Assembly (NCBI GenBank): GCA_964017185.1
Contig: OZ024874.1
Coordinates: forward strand, 31,286,721 to 31,350,720
Reading direction: 5' to 3'
From: Rugalucina vietnamica
Taxonomy: Eukaryota > Mollusca > Bivalvia > Lucinida > Lucinidae
Length of the DNA: 64,000 nt
Part shown: positions 47,651-58,800 of the stretch, piece after piece
Position numbering within the stretch: position 1 is the stretch's first letter
Layout: every line of letters begins with the position of its first letter
Notes under the pieces: model-generated
The model's database searches: none
Told to the model about the DNA's origin: nothing
Seen by the model: only the letters and a program-made list of their open reading frames with translations
Made by a program: the position numbers and the translations under genes

Positions 47651-48041
47651 TTCCATACAAATCGCACCAATATACAATTCACCACTCACCAGCGTTCTGC
47701 GTAATAAACGTTTTTTGATCTCGATAGCGAAAATTTGGGTGACTAAACCACCACTGGTGAGGCAATGTTATTTATGTGAAACTGACACTAGAGACATATT
47801 GCTTCATAGCGTCACGGAGTGCCCTTGTTTGCGTCCATATACAAACTTTTTCTTATATACATTACAACAAGTGAGTTACGAGTTGGTATGCGAATTATTA
47901 CAGTGTCAAAGAGAAGGCTTTTTAGTTAAACTACTGGGACTGAAGTTTGATACACCACTCAGCGAAGAAATCTACGTAGAGGTCGCGAAATGCAGTTACG
48001 AGTTTCTTCATGAGATTCTCATGGGTATAAGGATTTACTAA
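47640..48041 (+). pseudogene. ORF2 C-terminal zinc module, out of frame
   Basis: Starting close to the ORF2 stop, a different frame reads on without stops and holds CYLCETDTRDILLHSVTEC, a C-x2-C-x9-H-x4-C module typical of LINE ORF2 ends. A small indel near 47630-47650 probably separated it from ORF2. It may abolish or only alter activity. Confidence 0.75.
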
Positions 48042-48339
48042 GTCGCCAAACGAACTGATCATTGCAAAGTACGTGCAAGGAATAACATGTGTTGCCTCAT
48101 GCAGAAAGCTAGTTGTACTGTTGATAAAATTCGCTCGTTTGTTTGTACTGACACCAACTTTAGCTGTCTGTTTGTTCATATTTGATATCTGTTTGATTGA
48201 TCTGTATGTTCATGTTCACTTTCTTCTTTACTAATTTGTATGCTCTTTGTGATGTTTTGTTTGCATGCTCATATTTGATATCTGATTTATTTGTATTTTC
48301 ATGTTAAAATCTCCTTTGGAGGAAATAAAGATAGAATGA

Positions 48340-49434
48340 ATGAATATCTGTTTTGACTTAATATGTACCAGAGTGTCCATTTTCACATTTTTTCATGCAT
48401 TGTCACAATTTTCTTGAATATTGCACAATATATTTTGTTGAAAATTGTATGAATGTGAAGCTGACATGATGCGTTGCTTATTATATTGTATTTCATATCT
48501 TTAATTGGTTTTTCACGATTTTTATTGTGATAAATTCACTTTTGAGTAAGTGTTTTAACAACTTCTTACACTGTCCGTATATATGGTACTTGACATACCT
48601 GAGTTTTTGATTATTGGAAAAATCAATGCATAGTTTCTTGACCCCTTCTATAGAGACCCTGCTTACAGTGAGATTTTTGCAAATATCCATAAAGTGACCA
48701 AAGACGATTGTTGCACGTCAGCATCATGCAACTCATCATAAAAATGATATGTAAGGCTGTTGCATGGACTTGTGCTTTGAAGGTAATTACATTATTGCTA
48801 GTGTATCCTCGGGATATGCATGGCTTGTTTTTGTGCTTGTCAATAGAGGATACAAAAGTGGTGAAATTTCGTGAACATTGAACTTGTGGGTTATGACATT
48901 TGACATGATAAAATAACTATTAGTTGTTGGAATGTCACCATGAAATTTACACAGAATGTAGATAAGAAGCCAATTAATCGACAAAGTCACAAATCATAAT
49001 TTGAATCAGCCGTTTCATGGCATACATGGGATTAACCAAGTGCTGCGCTTCTTTCGCCTTTAAAGTGTATCTCATAAGATAATTCTGAAAACACTATGGT
49101 AAAACTTATCGATCGATTCAGTCATTGCTGACGCAAAATCTATGTTTTATCATACATTTTCTTTTCGGTTGCTTATATTATAGAATGGTGATCAAAATTT
49201 ACTTACCAAGATCACGTGTTTTTATACAAAATATCGTATATTACGATTTGTATGACATCACGTGACAACTATTTGTAAATATTGGCGGAGGAGATGCTAC
49301 TATCTTTAGACACTTTTCAAGTATAACATGAAGTGCGCGGACATGTCTTTTTAAATTGTCTATAATAAGCAGTCTAATCAGCGAATACATATCTGTACTC
49401 AAAGGTCAACCGACACGGTCAAAAAGTTGCATTG
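48340..49434 (+). repeat. 1.1-kb direct repeat, right copy
   Basis: It starts directly after the LINE 3' end and stops where the left copy enters ORF1. It is either a second, head-to-tail LINE copy of which only the 5' region remains, or a terminal-repeat-like part of the element. Confidence 0.93.
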
Positions 49435-50689
49435 TAGTATAAAACATTAAATACAACGTTTTTACGGCAACCCAAAAGGATCCTAAATGTCCTTTTCAAT
49501 TACTCTTTTATTTTATCGTGCATCAACACTGCTAACTAGAAGAAGTTTGATACAGGAAATTTCCCTCAACGTTTATAATTTTGGATCTTTGAAATTTCTG
49601 AAATAAAAGCATTTTCATCAACTTGAAGGATTTGGTCTTCTGAGCCAATGCTATCTTAAATGCATTTTGGCATGTGTAGACAATGTAGGATTCAAACTAC
49701 CTAGTAATGCTTGATCTAATGTTTAATAAGAATCTTTATGGATTAGATGGGAAAAGTCCCTAAAAGCCTAAAATCGAGGAGCCAATTTTTAAATCGCGTA
49801 ATTAAAGAAACTTTTAAACTGTAGTATTAGGTATATATGTAATTTGAACGAAAATGGATTTGGCAGCAGTCCTTAATGCAAATAGGTGGATATAACTCAC
49901 GGTTTTTATACCCTCCCAAAATTTACAGTTTCTCACATTGCTAATGTTCATAGACCAAAAATATAGTTTACTATAAAGTTTACTGTAATTTTTTGCTATA
50001 AATCGAAGCAAAATGGATGTTGTCAACATAAACCAGTTTTGGTGTTGTTGCGCATGCGCTTCGTTGGAACCTGCTCTAAGGTCATTTTGTTTCCGATCGT
50101 TAATTAAAAAAAATGGGGACCATTACGTTTTTAGTTTTGAACTCTGTTCCCCCCTAGACCCAACAAATCCTTTTTACTTGAGACACCTAATATATATTTA
50201 CATTATATATGTTAGGGAGAAGCTGGGTCTAGGGAGAAACGATGTTCACCAGACCGTGGATAAGTATTTAAGCGTGACTGGGAGCAAAATGACCTTAAAA
50301 CATATTCCAGTGGTGCTCATGCGCAATAACAACAACCCAAAACTGGTTTATATTGTCTACATCAATTTTGCTTCTGTTAATAGAAAACAACTTGCAGCCA
50401 GATACATAGGAAAAGCATAAACTATCTGTTTGCTCCATGAACATAAGCTGTGTAAGGAATTGTGGATGTTTTTGTACAATTAACAGTTATACCCAATAAT
50501 GCGGTTTAGAAATTTGCTTAAATTAGGTGTTTTAAAATTTATCAAACTATTTTAGGTATTTAGGGACTTTTTTCATCTTGTCAGTAGAGATCCTTTTTCA
50601 GTTATGAGTAAGATGAAACAGATAAAACAATAGATGTTTCACGGACCTTTTCACGACATTTACTGTCATCTTTGAGAGCAATTTAAAAA
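49435..50689. other. Intergenic DNA, no gene supported
   Basis: A 135-codon plus-strand frame at 50013-50420 has no recognisable domain, an irregular composition and a CCCACA-rich start; it is not called as a gene. No repeat pair was found. Confidence 0.45.
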
Positions 50690-50920
50690 GATACAAGTAG
50701 GCAATGATCAGGATAAGGTGCGATCAGAAAGAAATTCCAACTCCAAAAACCGCGGTTTGAAAAACTAAATTGACAATTAGGTACTTATGCTAATTGACAT
50801 ATCGTAATCCGAGTGAGCAGCTATTTCTCAATGGGCGGAACGTAACCGAACTTGGATAAAAATATGAAAACCTACATAACGTTCAAACAGTACAAAAAAT
50901 CGACTCCAAAACATAAAACA
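50690..50920 (+). repeat. Interspersed repeat R4, copy 2
   Basis: It matches 35700-35890 in the order AAGTAGGCAATGATCAGGA, GGTGCGATCAGAAA, CCAACTCCAAAAACCG, then CCAAAACATAAAACAA. It carries an extra internal block. Confidence 0.7.
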
Positions 50921-51794
50921 AATTGAACCACAACAGAAGTATCGCACTGGAACGATCAGTAATATAAAAAGTACTGGGGCGGGGTACTGGGGGCTTAAGC
51001 ATTTTTCCAGACCGGATGACTTGCCATTGGATATTGTCGTGGTTTATACGTGATGCCTGTTTTTTGTTCAGGATATAAATAGGAGTGAATATGCGAATCT
51101 GCGATAGTAAGAACCTGTTGAGCATTATTTTGTAACGTCAACACAAACAGGGACGGGTCTATATAAAGTGTTCTGCTTTTTTTTTTTTTCGAGTATTAAC
51201 CATACATCAACCATGCATTAACTATTACATATAGGTCAGAAAGTTATAGGTTGTTCCGACTGAGAGGGTCGTCAAAGGTTGTGATGTCAATTTTCTTTTT
51301 GAACCTTGCTTTTCAGAAACTGACAATTTAATACACGCAAATATAATGATTCCAAAGTGAATAAAAATTTAAACTGAGATCCTTTAAAAGCAGTGAAAAT
51401 ATTGCGAGAAAGGGGTCCAGTAAACCGCGGTATGGCCTATCCATTTTCTCATCAATATGTTCACCGCTCTTAATGGATCTCAGTTTATTTTATTAGCTAT
51501 ACTGTCGCTGGTGTTATGTCGTGCGACGGACCTGAAAATTCTCCCCGTACATCATCCATAATACAGATTATATTTTCTTTTTGGTTCTTTAAGATCCGGT
51601 AGAGTATTCTGAGAAATCAGAAATTCATTGTCGGTTTAGATTCATTTTCCAACCAATTTTTAAAATTCATCCACACCATACTCTGAAAATGGTTTGCAAA
51701 AAAAAAAAAAAACTCGAAGCAAAGCCTGACATATATTAAAGAAATGTACAATTATTATTTACAATACATGTACGTAAGAAGTAAGTATTGTTTT
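50921..51794. other. Intergenic DNA downstream of the tail-exon copies
   Basis: No gene or repeat pair was recognised. Confidence 0.4.
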
Positions 51795-51914
51795 TCATGA
51801 ATGAACCATATCCTCTTTGTAGTGTTGGTCAAAATACTGATAATTCTTTTTGTAGCCAAGATAGCAGTTTAAAGAATCCATGTCATAGTCTGACAATGGT
51901 CGCAGGATAATGTT
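51795..51914 (-). CDS. Possible alternative last exon of the sushi gene (copy 5)
   Basis: It follows CCTAAG (a weak acceptor) in phase 0 and stays open for 39 codons to a TGA: NIILRPLSDYDMDSLNC, then GYKKNYQYFDQHYKEDM. This aligns along its length with the main tail exon 0.8 kb upstream (PPDYDMESVDWYLYDNKKF, HFDQHYTDDIYY). It could be an alternative tail or a relic that happens to lack stops. Confidence 0.45.
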   Translation of the reverse strand, partial: NIILRPLSDYDMDSLNCYLGYKKNYQYFDQHYKEDMVHS

Positions 51915-52019
51915 CTTAGGACATGAAACGAGTACCACAGCTTATCATTGCAAAGATGAAAAAACCCTACATAAATATACATACACATTATTTACAGTAG
52001 GTATAAATTACAATATAAG

Positions 52020-52160
52020 AGAAGCTTATTTCCGATAGTAGATATCCTCTGTGCAGTGTTGATCGAATGATTGGAAATCATTGGCGCAAGGCAGTCCACA
52101 TAATCCATGTCATAGGTTGACAATGTTTGTACGATGATGTCTTTCTGGCGAGAAATCAGT
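52020..52160 (-). pseudogene. Tail-exon copy 4
   Basis: It reads KDIIVQTLSTYDMDYVDC, then loses similarity in frame through an indel. A CAG lies in phase just before it. Probably not functional. Confidence 0.6.
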
Positions 52161-52264
52161 ATCACAGTTGCTAAAACAGGCATACGAGTACTCATAGACT
52201 TTCAGATTATTTTCAGTATGTACAATGGTAGCGTAGCCTTTTTTCTTTACGCTATTACGAGAAT

Positions 52265-52395
52265 GGTCTAAAAGTAGAAACCCTTGTGGAATGTCGATCA
52301 AAATACTAAAACATTCTTGTTGTCGTAATGTTACCGGTCGGCTGATTCCATGTAAGGGTCTGGTAATAGTTGCACGATGTTGTCTTTATGACGAA
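52265..52395 (-). pseudogene. Tail-exon copy 3
   Basis: DNIVQLLPDPYMESADR, then a stop and further out-of-frame matches (YDNKN). Decayed. Confidence 0.65.
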
Positions 52396-52507
52396 ATATC
52401 AGTATCAAAGTTCATTGCGAAGATGCAAAAAATTACATTCTATAAAACGAACATACACAAATATTTACAGTATGCACAATGTAATTGACACTTGTTGTTT
52501 TACGAAC

Positions 52508-52635
52508 TTGATCTAAAAGTAGATATCCTCTGTGTATTGTTCATCTATTCATTGAAAGTTCGTGTTGTCGTAAAAATACTAGACTAAATAAGCCATGCCA
52601 TATTCTGGTAATGGTTGCATCATAGTGTATTTAAG
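52508..52635 (-). pseudogene. Tail-exon copy 2
   Basis: It aligns to the tail exon (PLPEYGMA, YFYDNTNFQ, EQYTEDIYF) but contains two in-frame stops. Decayed. Confidence 0.7.
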
Positions 52636-52738
52636 AGAAACCTGTCTCACAGTAAGATCACAATAATTGTCATACTATTTACACACTTATTATTTACAGT
52701 TTGTACACATTTTGTGAAACTCGTTTGGGGAGATTAAT

Positions 52739-52861
52739 CTAATAGTAGATATCATCTGTGTAGTGTTGATCAAAATGCTGGAACTTCTTGTTGTCGTAGA
52801 GATACCAGTCTACAGACTCCATGTCATAGTCAGGCGGCGGTTCCACGATAGTGTCATTTGC
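52739..52861 (-). CDS. Sushi gene last exon (cytoplasmic tail)
   Basis: It starts after GGGTTTTAG, phase 0, and encodes 40 residues before TAG. The tail is rich in Tyr, Asp and Pro: EPPPDYDMESVDWYLYDN, then QHYTDDIYY. Several tyrosines sit next to acidic residues, which would suit phosphorylation or sorting signals, though none is a textbook ITAM or ITIM. Confidence 0.88.
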   Translation of the reverse strand, partial: ANDTIVEPPPDYDMESVDWYLYDNKKFQHFDQHYTDDIYY

Positions 52862-55800
52862 CTAAAACCCATACGAGCAATATCGACAAGACGTATATGA
52901 GGGAGTTTAATTTGGATGCACATAGACTTGGCATCCAACATCAAAATCACTATAGCGGGGTCCACATAAAAGAGCACACAAAATGGTATATACTGTAATT
53001 TACTTTCAAAATCTTCTTGAAACAGACGTCCATTAATCTAATTTCTTAGTGCCAGTGACAAAGCATTCAAAATTATGTACCGTATTCGTTCTAATAAGCG
53101 CACAGTGCGCTTACTTTTTCAGAATAACAGTAAAACACTGAACCTTTTTAACCGTACCTTTTTAACGAATTCGTCGAAAAAAATTAGATGATGACTCGTA
53201 AACAAATTTAAAGGAAGTTCAGTACATAAACGTATGTTAAACTCTTACCATATATTTTCGTTGTTTATGTGTTATTTTGCTTTTCCGTCCTGGAGCACGT
53301 GTTCTAGCATTTATGACAAACGAGCGAGTGAGAAGACCGATGATGATCAGAACAATCAAACCAAAAGAGCCGGCAACAATGGATACGACCTTCAGCCCGG
53401 TAGATAGACCTTCATCTGGAACAAATAATAAAGGGTAGAATAAGCTTCCTAAATGTTAAGTAGCATTGACAGAAAAAATGCCAAACGCAACAGGATTTTG
53501 ACATTCGAAAATAAATTAATATACAATAATTATCGACTTTGTCAATAAAAACATGGTACAGATGCTCAACATTTGCATTACTGGTTTGGAACTACATGTA
53601 TATATTCCAAGTTCATTAACTGCATATAATACTAACGGTGGACGGGTGGGAATACGGGTCACCGCTCAGGTCTGAGTCTGCCCAGGTAAATTGGTTTCAA
53701 GTAAGCTTTAGTTGCTAATAGGGCTTTCACACTTACCACGATTCGACCACGATTGTAATCGTGGTTGTCATCGTGAGGGAATCGGGATTATCGTAACGGA
53801 TCTTATCCGATCTTATCTCATCTTCATGTCAATCGTGGCAATCGGGTTAATCGTGATAAAATTTTTGACAGCCAAAAAAATATCCACGATTATCCCGATT
53901 GATAAATCAATCGTGTTCATCGCATCAGATCGTAATACATCGTGTCAAATCGCAACAGATCGAATCTACTCGTGCACCTCAATCGCGGCTATCGCAACGA
54001 ATCGTGGACAAGGAGAGCGCCACGATGTGATACGATCTCCTACGATATGTTGCGATTTGTCGCGATGCATTGATCCCGATCTAATACGATTGGTTCACGA
54101 GCAGATACGATAGAATACGATAAGATACGGGTAGATACGAGACGTTGCGCTCAGATATTGGTGTTCACGATTAGTTACGAGTTCCTGCATTATCGACACG
54201 ATTGCTGCACGATTATCAAGATTATATCATCGATATGCACAGTAAATTTTAAGGGCTTTTCAAATGGTAAAGAGATAAATAACTGCCAGAAACTTATACA
54301 ATGAAAGCCAAAATTCACCCCTAGATCCCGGAATGAAAATAACTATGAGCTAAAATAAAGTTATTGACTTTGAGATGTTGCAAACTTAGAACGTCATGTA
54401 AAATAGAGAAATTTGAATGCAGCCCCACTCATTTGACATAAGTCAGTCAGACAATCACCGCCCTCTACTACTGTCATCAATAATGGCTTAAAAATGTAGT
54501 TTTAATCGTGTACAAGTTCAAGCGAAAGAGACGATGCTCGGTAGCGCATTTAACACCACTGTTGCTTCCAATCGCGGCTTGAATCATGATAATCCGTGTC
54601 CTTATCGTGAGATTTATCGCAGCACATCGCATCGTATCCTGATGAACGTGAAGAAACGTATCCAAACGTATCTGCTCGCAATGGATCGTGTCAAATCGTA
54701 AACCCTTATCGTGGTGATCGTAGCCGCTCGTACTTAATCTTAGCGTATCGGCCAGCTATATCGTAACATATCTGGTTATCAATCGTGAATCAAATCGGAA
54801 CAAATCGCATCAGAACGTATGGAGTCGCATCAGCTCGTGTCTAAACCTGAAGTTTTAGAGAAGTTCCACGATTCGATATGATTGGCGAATCGTGATGATC
54901 GCAACAGATCGTGCTCTAGTGTGAAAGCCGCATTACTTAGGTGGTTATATTTGAAGCACTTTTCGGATATCATGACATCTTAATTTGGGGTAGAAGTCCA
55001 ATTAAATGGATGCAACGTATCGAAATGACCATAGCTGTTGACTTGCACTTTAAGCATCAATTCTTGCATAAATATCTATGCGCTTAGCTGTTTGGAGCCG
55101 TTTTCAATTGGTCAAAAGCCGTGTTCAAACAGCAAAACCCATGTTCAAATCATGAAATTCACGTGCTGTTTGAACATGGGTTTTAGCCGACGTCATTGGT
55201 CAATCCGACGTGACGTCATGTCTTTCTTAGAAACAAAATGACCGTTGAAGAAGCTCCTCGGTTTTCGGTGAGTTTTTGCGATGTTTATGTTATTTTCAAG
55301 AGATTTTATGTAGATTAGAGTAAAAATGCAAGAATAGCGATCATCCATGGTTTTGTTTCAGTGTACATACATTTGCTGGATCACTCGGAAGGGGTTTGAA
55401 CACGCGGCCTGCGGCCTTGTGTTCAAACACCTTCCTCGTTTGAACACTGAAAACCATGGTTGATCCCTATATTCAAACAAACAGCATTTCATGATTTAGA
55501 GTGGCCTGCATTGATTATTGCCGCCTCCCCGTGACCAGCTTTGTCCCGTTTTAACTGTTAACGGAACACGGAACCAAAATGACCTTTGCTACGACAAATT
55601 TACAAAAAAGAATTATACCACAATACCGTTTTCGCCAACAATATTGTGTTATAGCGTATTTATATAACCTATTTATGCATTTACGTGGAGATATACGTTG
55701 AAAAATTTCGAAGACATCTGATTTTGTTTCTACAAATCAAACAATCATTACCCTAACCCTCGTACTAATCAAAGGCCAATCCCTAATGTAGAACTTAGTC

Positions 55801-58800
55801 CATAGTTCAAATGCACCTACATGCAAGTATTTACAAATCAGTTAACTATCATAATCCAAACCCAATCGTGACTCTCACCAAATTGTTCACAGACGGGGAA
55901 TTCGCTCCATGTTCGGTTTGCCAAGCACGTGATCGACTCGTTGTCCTTCAACTGGAATCCAGCGTCACAAACGACAGGAATCGTTACTCCAAATGTAGTC
56001 TGTCGACCGGTAAAGTTAGCTCGACCATTCTTGATCTCCACATCTGTGTCACATTCTGAAACAGGTTATTTTAAAAGTATAACCACCATTGTAAACTGTC
56101 ATCCCTCTGACAAAGAAATTTGCATAAATATTGTTAGTAAATAATCAAGTTGAAGAAGCCCATTCTTAAGTATTTACTTGTTGTTGTCTAATGGACTGTC
56201 CGCGCATCACCATAATCACACGAAACAACCAGGTATAGAGCGATGTTTTTGACCGTGCCGGTTTACCTGTGATCTACCTATAACAAATCCACTATATGTC
56301 AGAGATAAAGTGACACGGTCCAAGAAATCACATTAGAAGTCCTCACTATTTACGTTCTCAAGCCCGGTACAGAAAATATCAGACATGGGAACACCAATAT
56401 TCGCGATCAAAATTTCTATTGTAACATTCATGGATATAGATTTTTTCGCAATTCAACTAAATCCCGTTTCTTTATTGATAGCTAAATGATGTTTTAGACA
56501 ACACCACGGTCAGATGAAGTCAATTTTCATACCTGTTATTTGACATGTCGGCAACGAACTCCACGTGCCGTTGGCAAGACATTCAATACGATGGTTACCA
56601 TTTATTTCGTATCCAGTATCACAAATAACTGGCACTGAATGTCCGTATGTAGAGATACCATCAATAAAATCAACAATGCCATGTGCAACTGTTACATCAC
56701 GTCCACAATCTGATAATAACAAGGAAAATATAGGTGCATTTGACTGTAGCTTCTGAGTCATGTTCGCCTGTAGCGGTAAGCATTACGAAAACTTGCTCAT
56801 GCAATATACAGAGATTTTTTTTCAGCTGTAAAAATTGAAAATTTCACCAGAACACTTTTGATATTTTTTTAAATATTTTTGCTCAAACCATAGATTGTGG
56901 ATACACGTTAGAACCGCCTCGCCGAGGCGGTTCTAACGAGTACCCACAATCTATGTTTTGGAGCAAAAATAAGAAAAATAGGTATACCCCTGCATAGCCC
57001 CGTTTTGCTATAGAAAAGTGGGGTTCAAGGGGGTATACATTACATGGACATGCTTTCCTGGTGTAAGATCGGGTTTTACTCAGATTGCACTTGACAATTC
57101 CTAAACATTTTCTAATGTCAGTTTAATCATTATTTAATGTTTTCTTGAATTGTAAAACAATGCACACCAGCTTGGTCGTCTAACGAAACAGAAGAAAGCA
57201 CTGATAAAGTCGTAATACCCCAATATCTCAAAACTAGACCAGAATATTAAGCTACAGAAAATAAGAGAAAATTACCAATTATAATGCAGATGGAGTGGTT
57301 ACTCCACCGTCCGGTCTCAAAACACTCGATAAATCCTGTGCCATACAGCCTATATCCCTCGTCGCAATTAAGCTTGGCCTTTGAGTTATATTTTGTACCG
57401 TTGGAAAAATCTAAAGCCCCGTTTGATATGTCAGGATATCCACAATCTAAAATTAGAGTGCCATGTAAAAAGAGTGAAAAATCCTTTTAAATGACTTTTA
57501 GAAATAGATACTATCGGTTTAAAAGTAAACAACTGTTAATTGAACTGTTGATACGGACGTCGTCATATTTATTACATAACCAGGTAAGAACACCGACGTC
57601 ATGTAACAATAAAATTTATGATATTGCAAGACACTAGCATAAACGGTTCTAAGACCTCCTCAACCTGCTCAAAGAAAAACTAGAAAAGGGTGCTTGCTTG
57701 ACTGTAATAGATACAGCGCAGCTTATTTTTGTATTACTAAGTCAATAGTATACGCTATACGCTTCTAAGTAATTCACCAATACATGCAGTCAAGATCCTT
57801 TACCAACGATGTCGCAGGTAACTGTGCTGCTCCACTCGCCAGAAGCCAAACACTGAATGTGTGTTCCACCTTGCCTCCTATAGCCTTGATGACAGGTCAC
57901 AGTAACGTACTCTCCGTAGGTGGTTGGTAACCCGTCGGCGAAATCGGCACGGCCACCTGGTATGATTAGCGTTGATCCACAATCTAACAAATACAGTAAG
58001 ATTTCAAACAAATAAGGTAGGGACTTCGATGAGTGGCTATTTCATACGCCGACTAATTAAGCTATTATTTTTCTGATTATCATATGACCATTTAATGTGA
58101 GATTTCATTTCTTTTGAAGGCAGGATTTTACTGAATGTTCTTGTCATCTGACGATACAGCGAATTTCCGCACTGCTTTATGAAACTAGTCCACTTAACAA
58201 CCTTACATGACATATACTTAAACCAAGAAATGTTGAATCCTTCAAATGTACGTAATTTCCTATTCTGATGGGCATAGTTTCTAGAACAAATCAAGTTTAG
58301 ATTATGTTTTAAGACATGAAGTTAGTCATACACTCACAGCGACGACAAAGTCACAGATAAAAATTCACATCATAATTGGGCCTCTGTTTCAATGAAGGAA
58401 ATAAAGATGTTCGTCAATAAATTTTAACTCCTTTTAATCATTACCATTGATTTCACATCGAACTGGAGTGTTCCACTTCCCGCTATGAAGGCAAACTATT
58501 CGGTTGCTCTCCTGTGTCAAATGAAATCCAGTGCTACAATCTACAAAAGCTACCGCATTGTAATCTGTTCCATTGGGAAATTGTATTTCTCCATTCGCTA
58601 CAGAGGCCCCACCGCATCCTAAAATAGTGAATGAAAATGAATATAATGAATAAGTTGTATTGCTTCTCGAGATAAGGCATTGGTTTGGTGATCTCTCGTA
58701 TAATTCTTAACTTCTTTTAACCCATATTTGACGAATGGATTCTCCCATCATTATCAATTGGATGAGTCTACTTTCATTTTTAGGGGTGTTAGGAGTGATT

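Larger units (their letters stand above)
41380..48340 (+). mobile_element. Near full-length two-ORF APE-type LINE
   Basis: It consists of a 1.1-kb 5' region, ORF1 (42465-44525), a 92-bp spacer, ORF2 (44618-47650) and a 3' region ending AATAAAGATAGAATGAATGA. It carries apurinic-type endonuclease and YVDD reverse transcriptase on one strand, with few lesions, so it inserted recently. The coding layout fits the Jockey/CR1/I group of non-LTR elements; the exact clade needs a tree. It lies between the CLCA and sushi genes, opposite to both. Confidence 0.9.

Noticed and set aside
41380-49434. LTR retrotransposon with 1.1-kb LTRs
   Set aside because: The proteins are an APE endonuclease and a non-LTR reverse transcriptase; no gag, protease, integrase, primer-binding site or TG...CA ends.
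50013-50420. 135-codon plus-strand frame as a gene
   Set aside because: No recognisable domain, no homologous copy in the window, and low-complexity Ile/Tyr text in the middle; it could be a chance frame.
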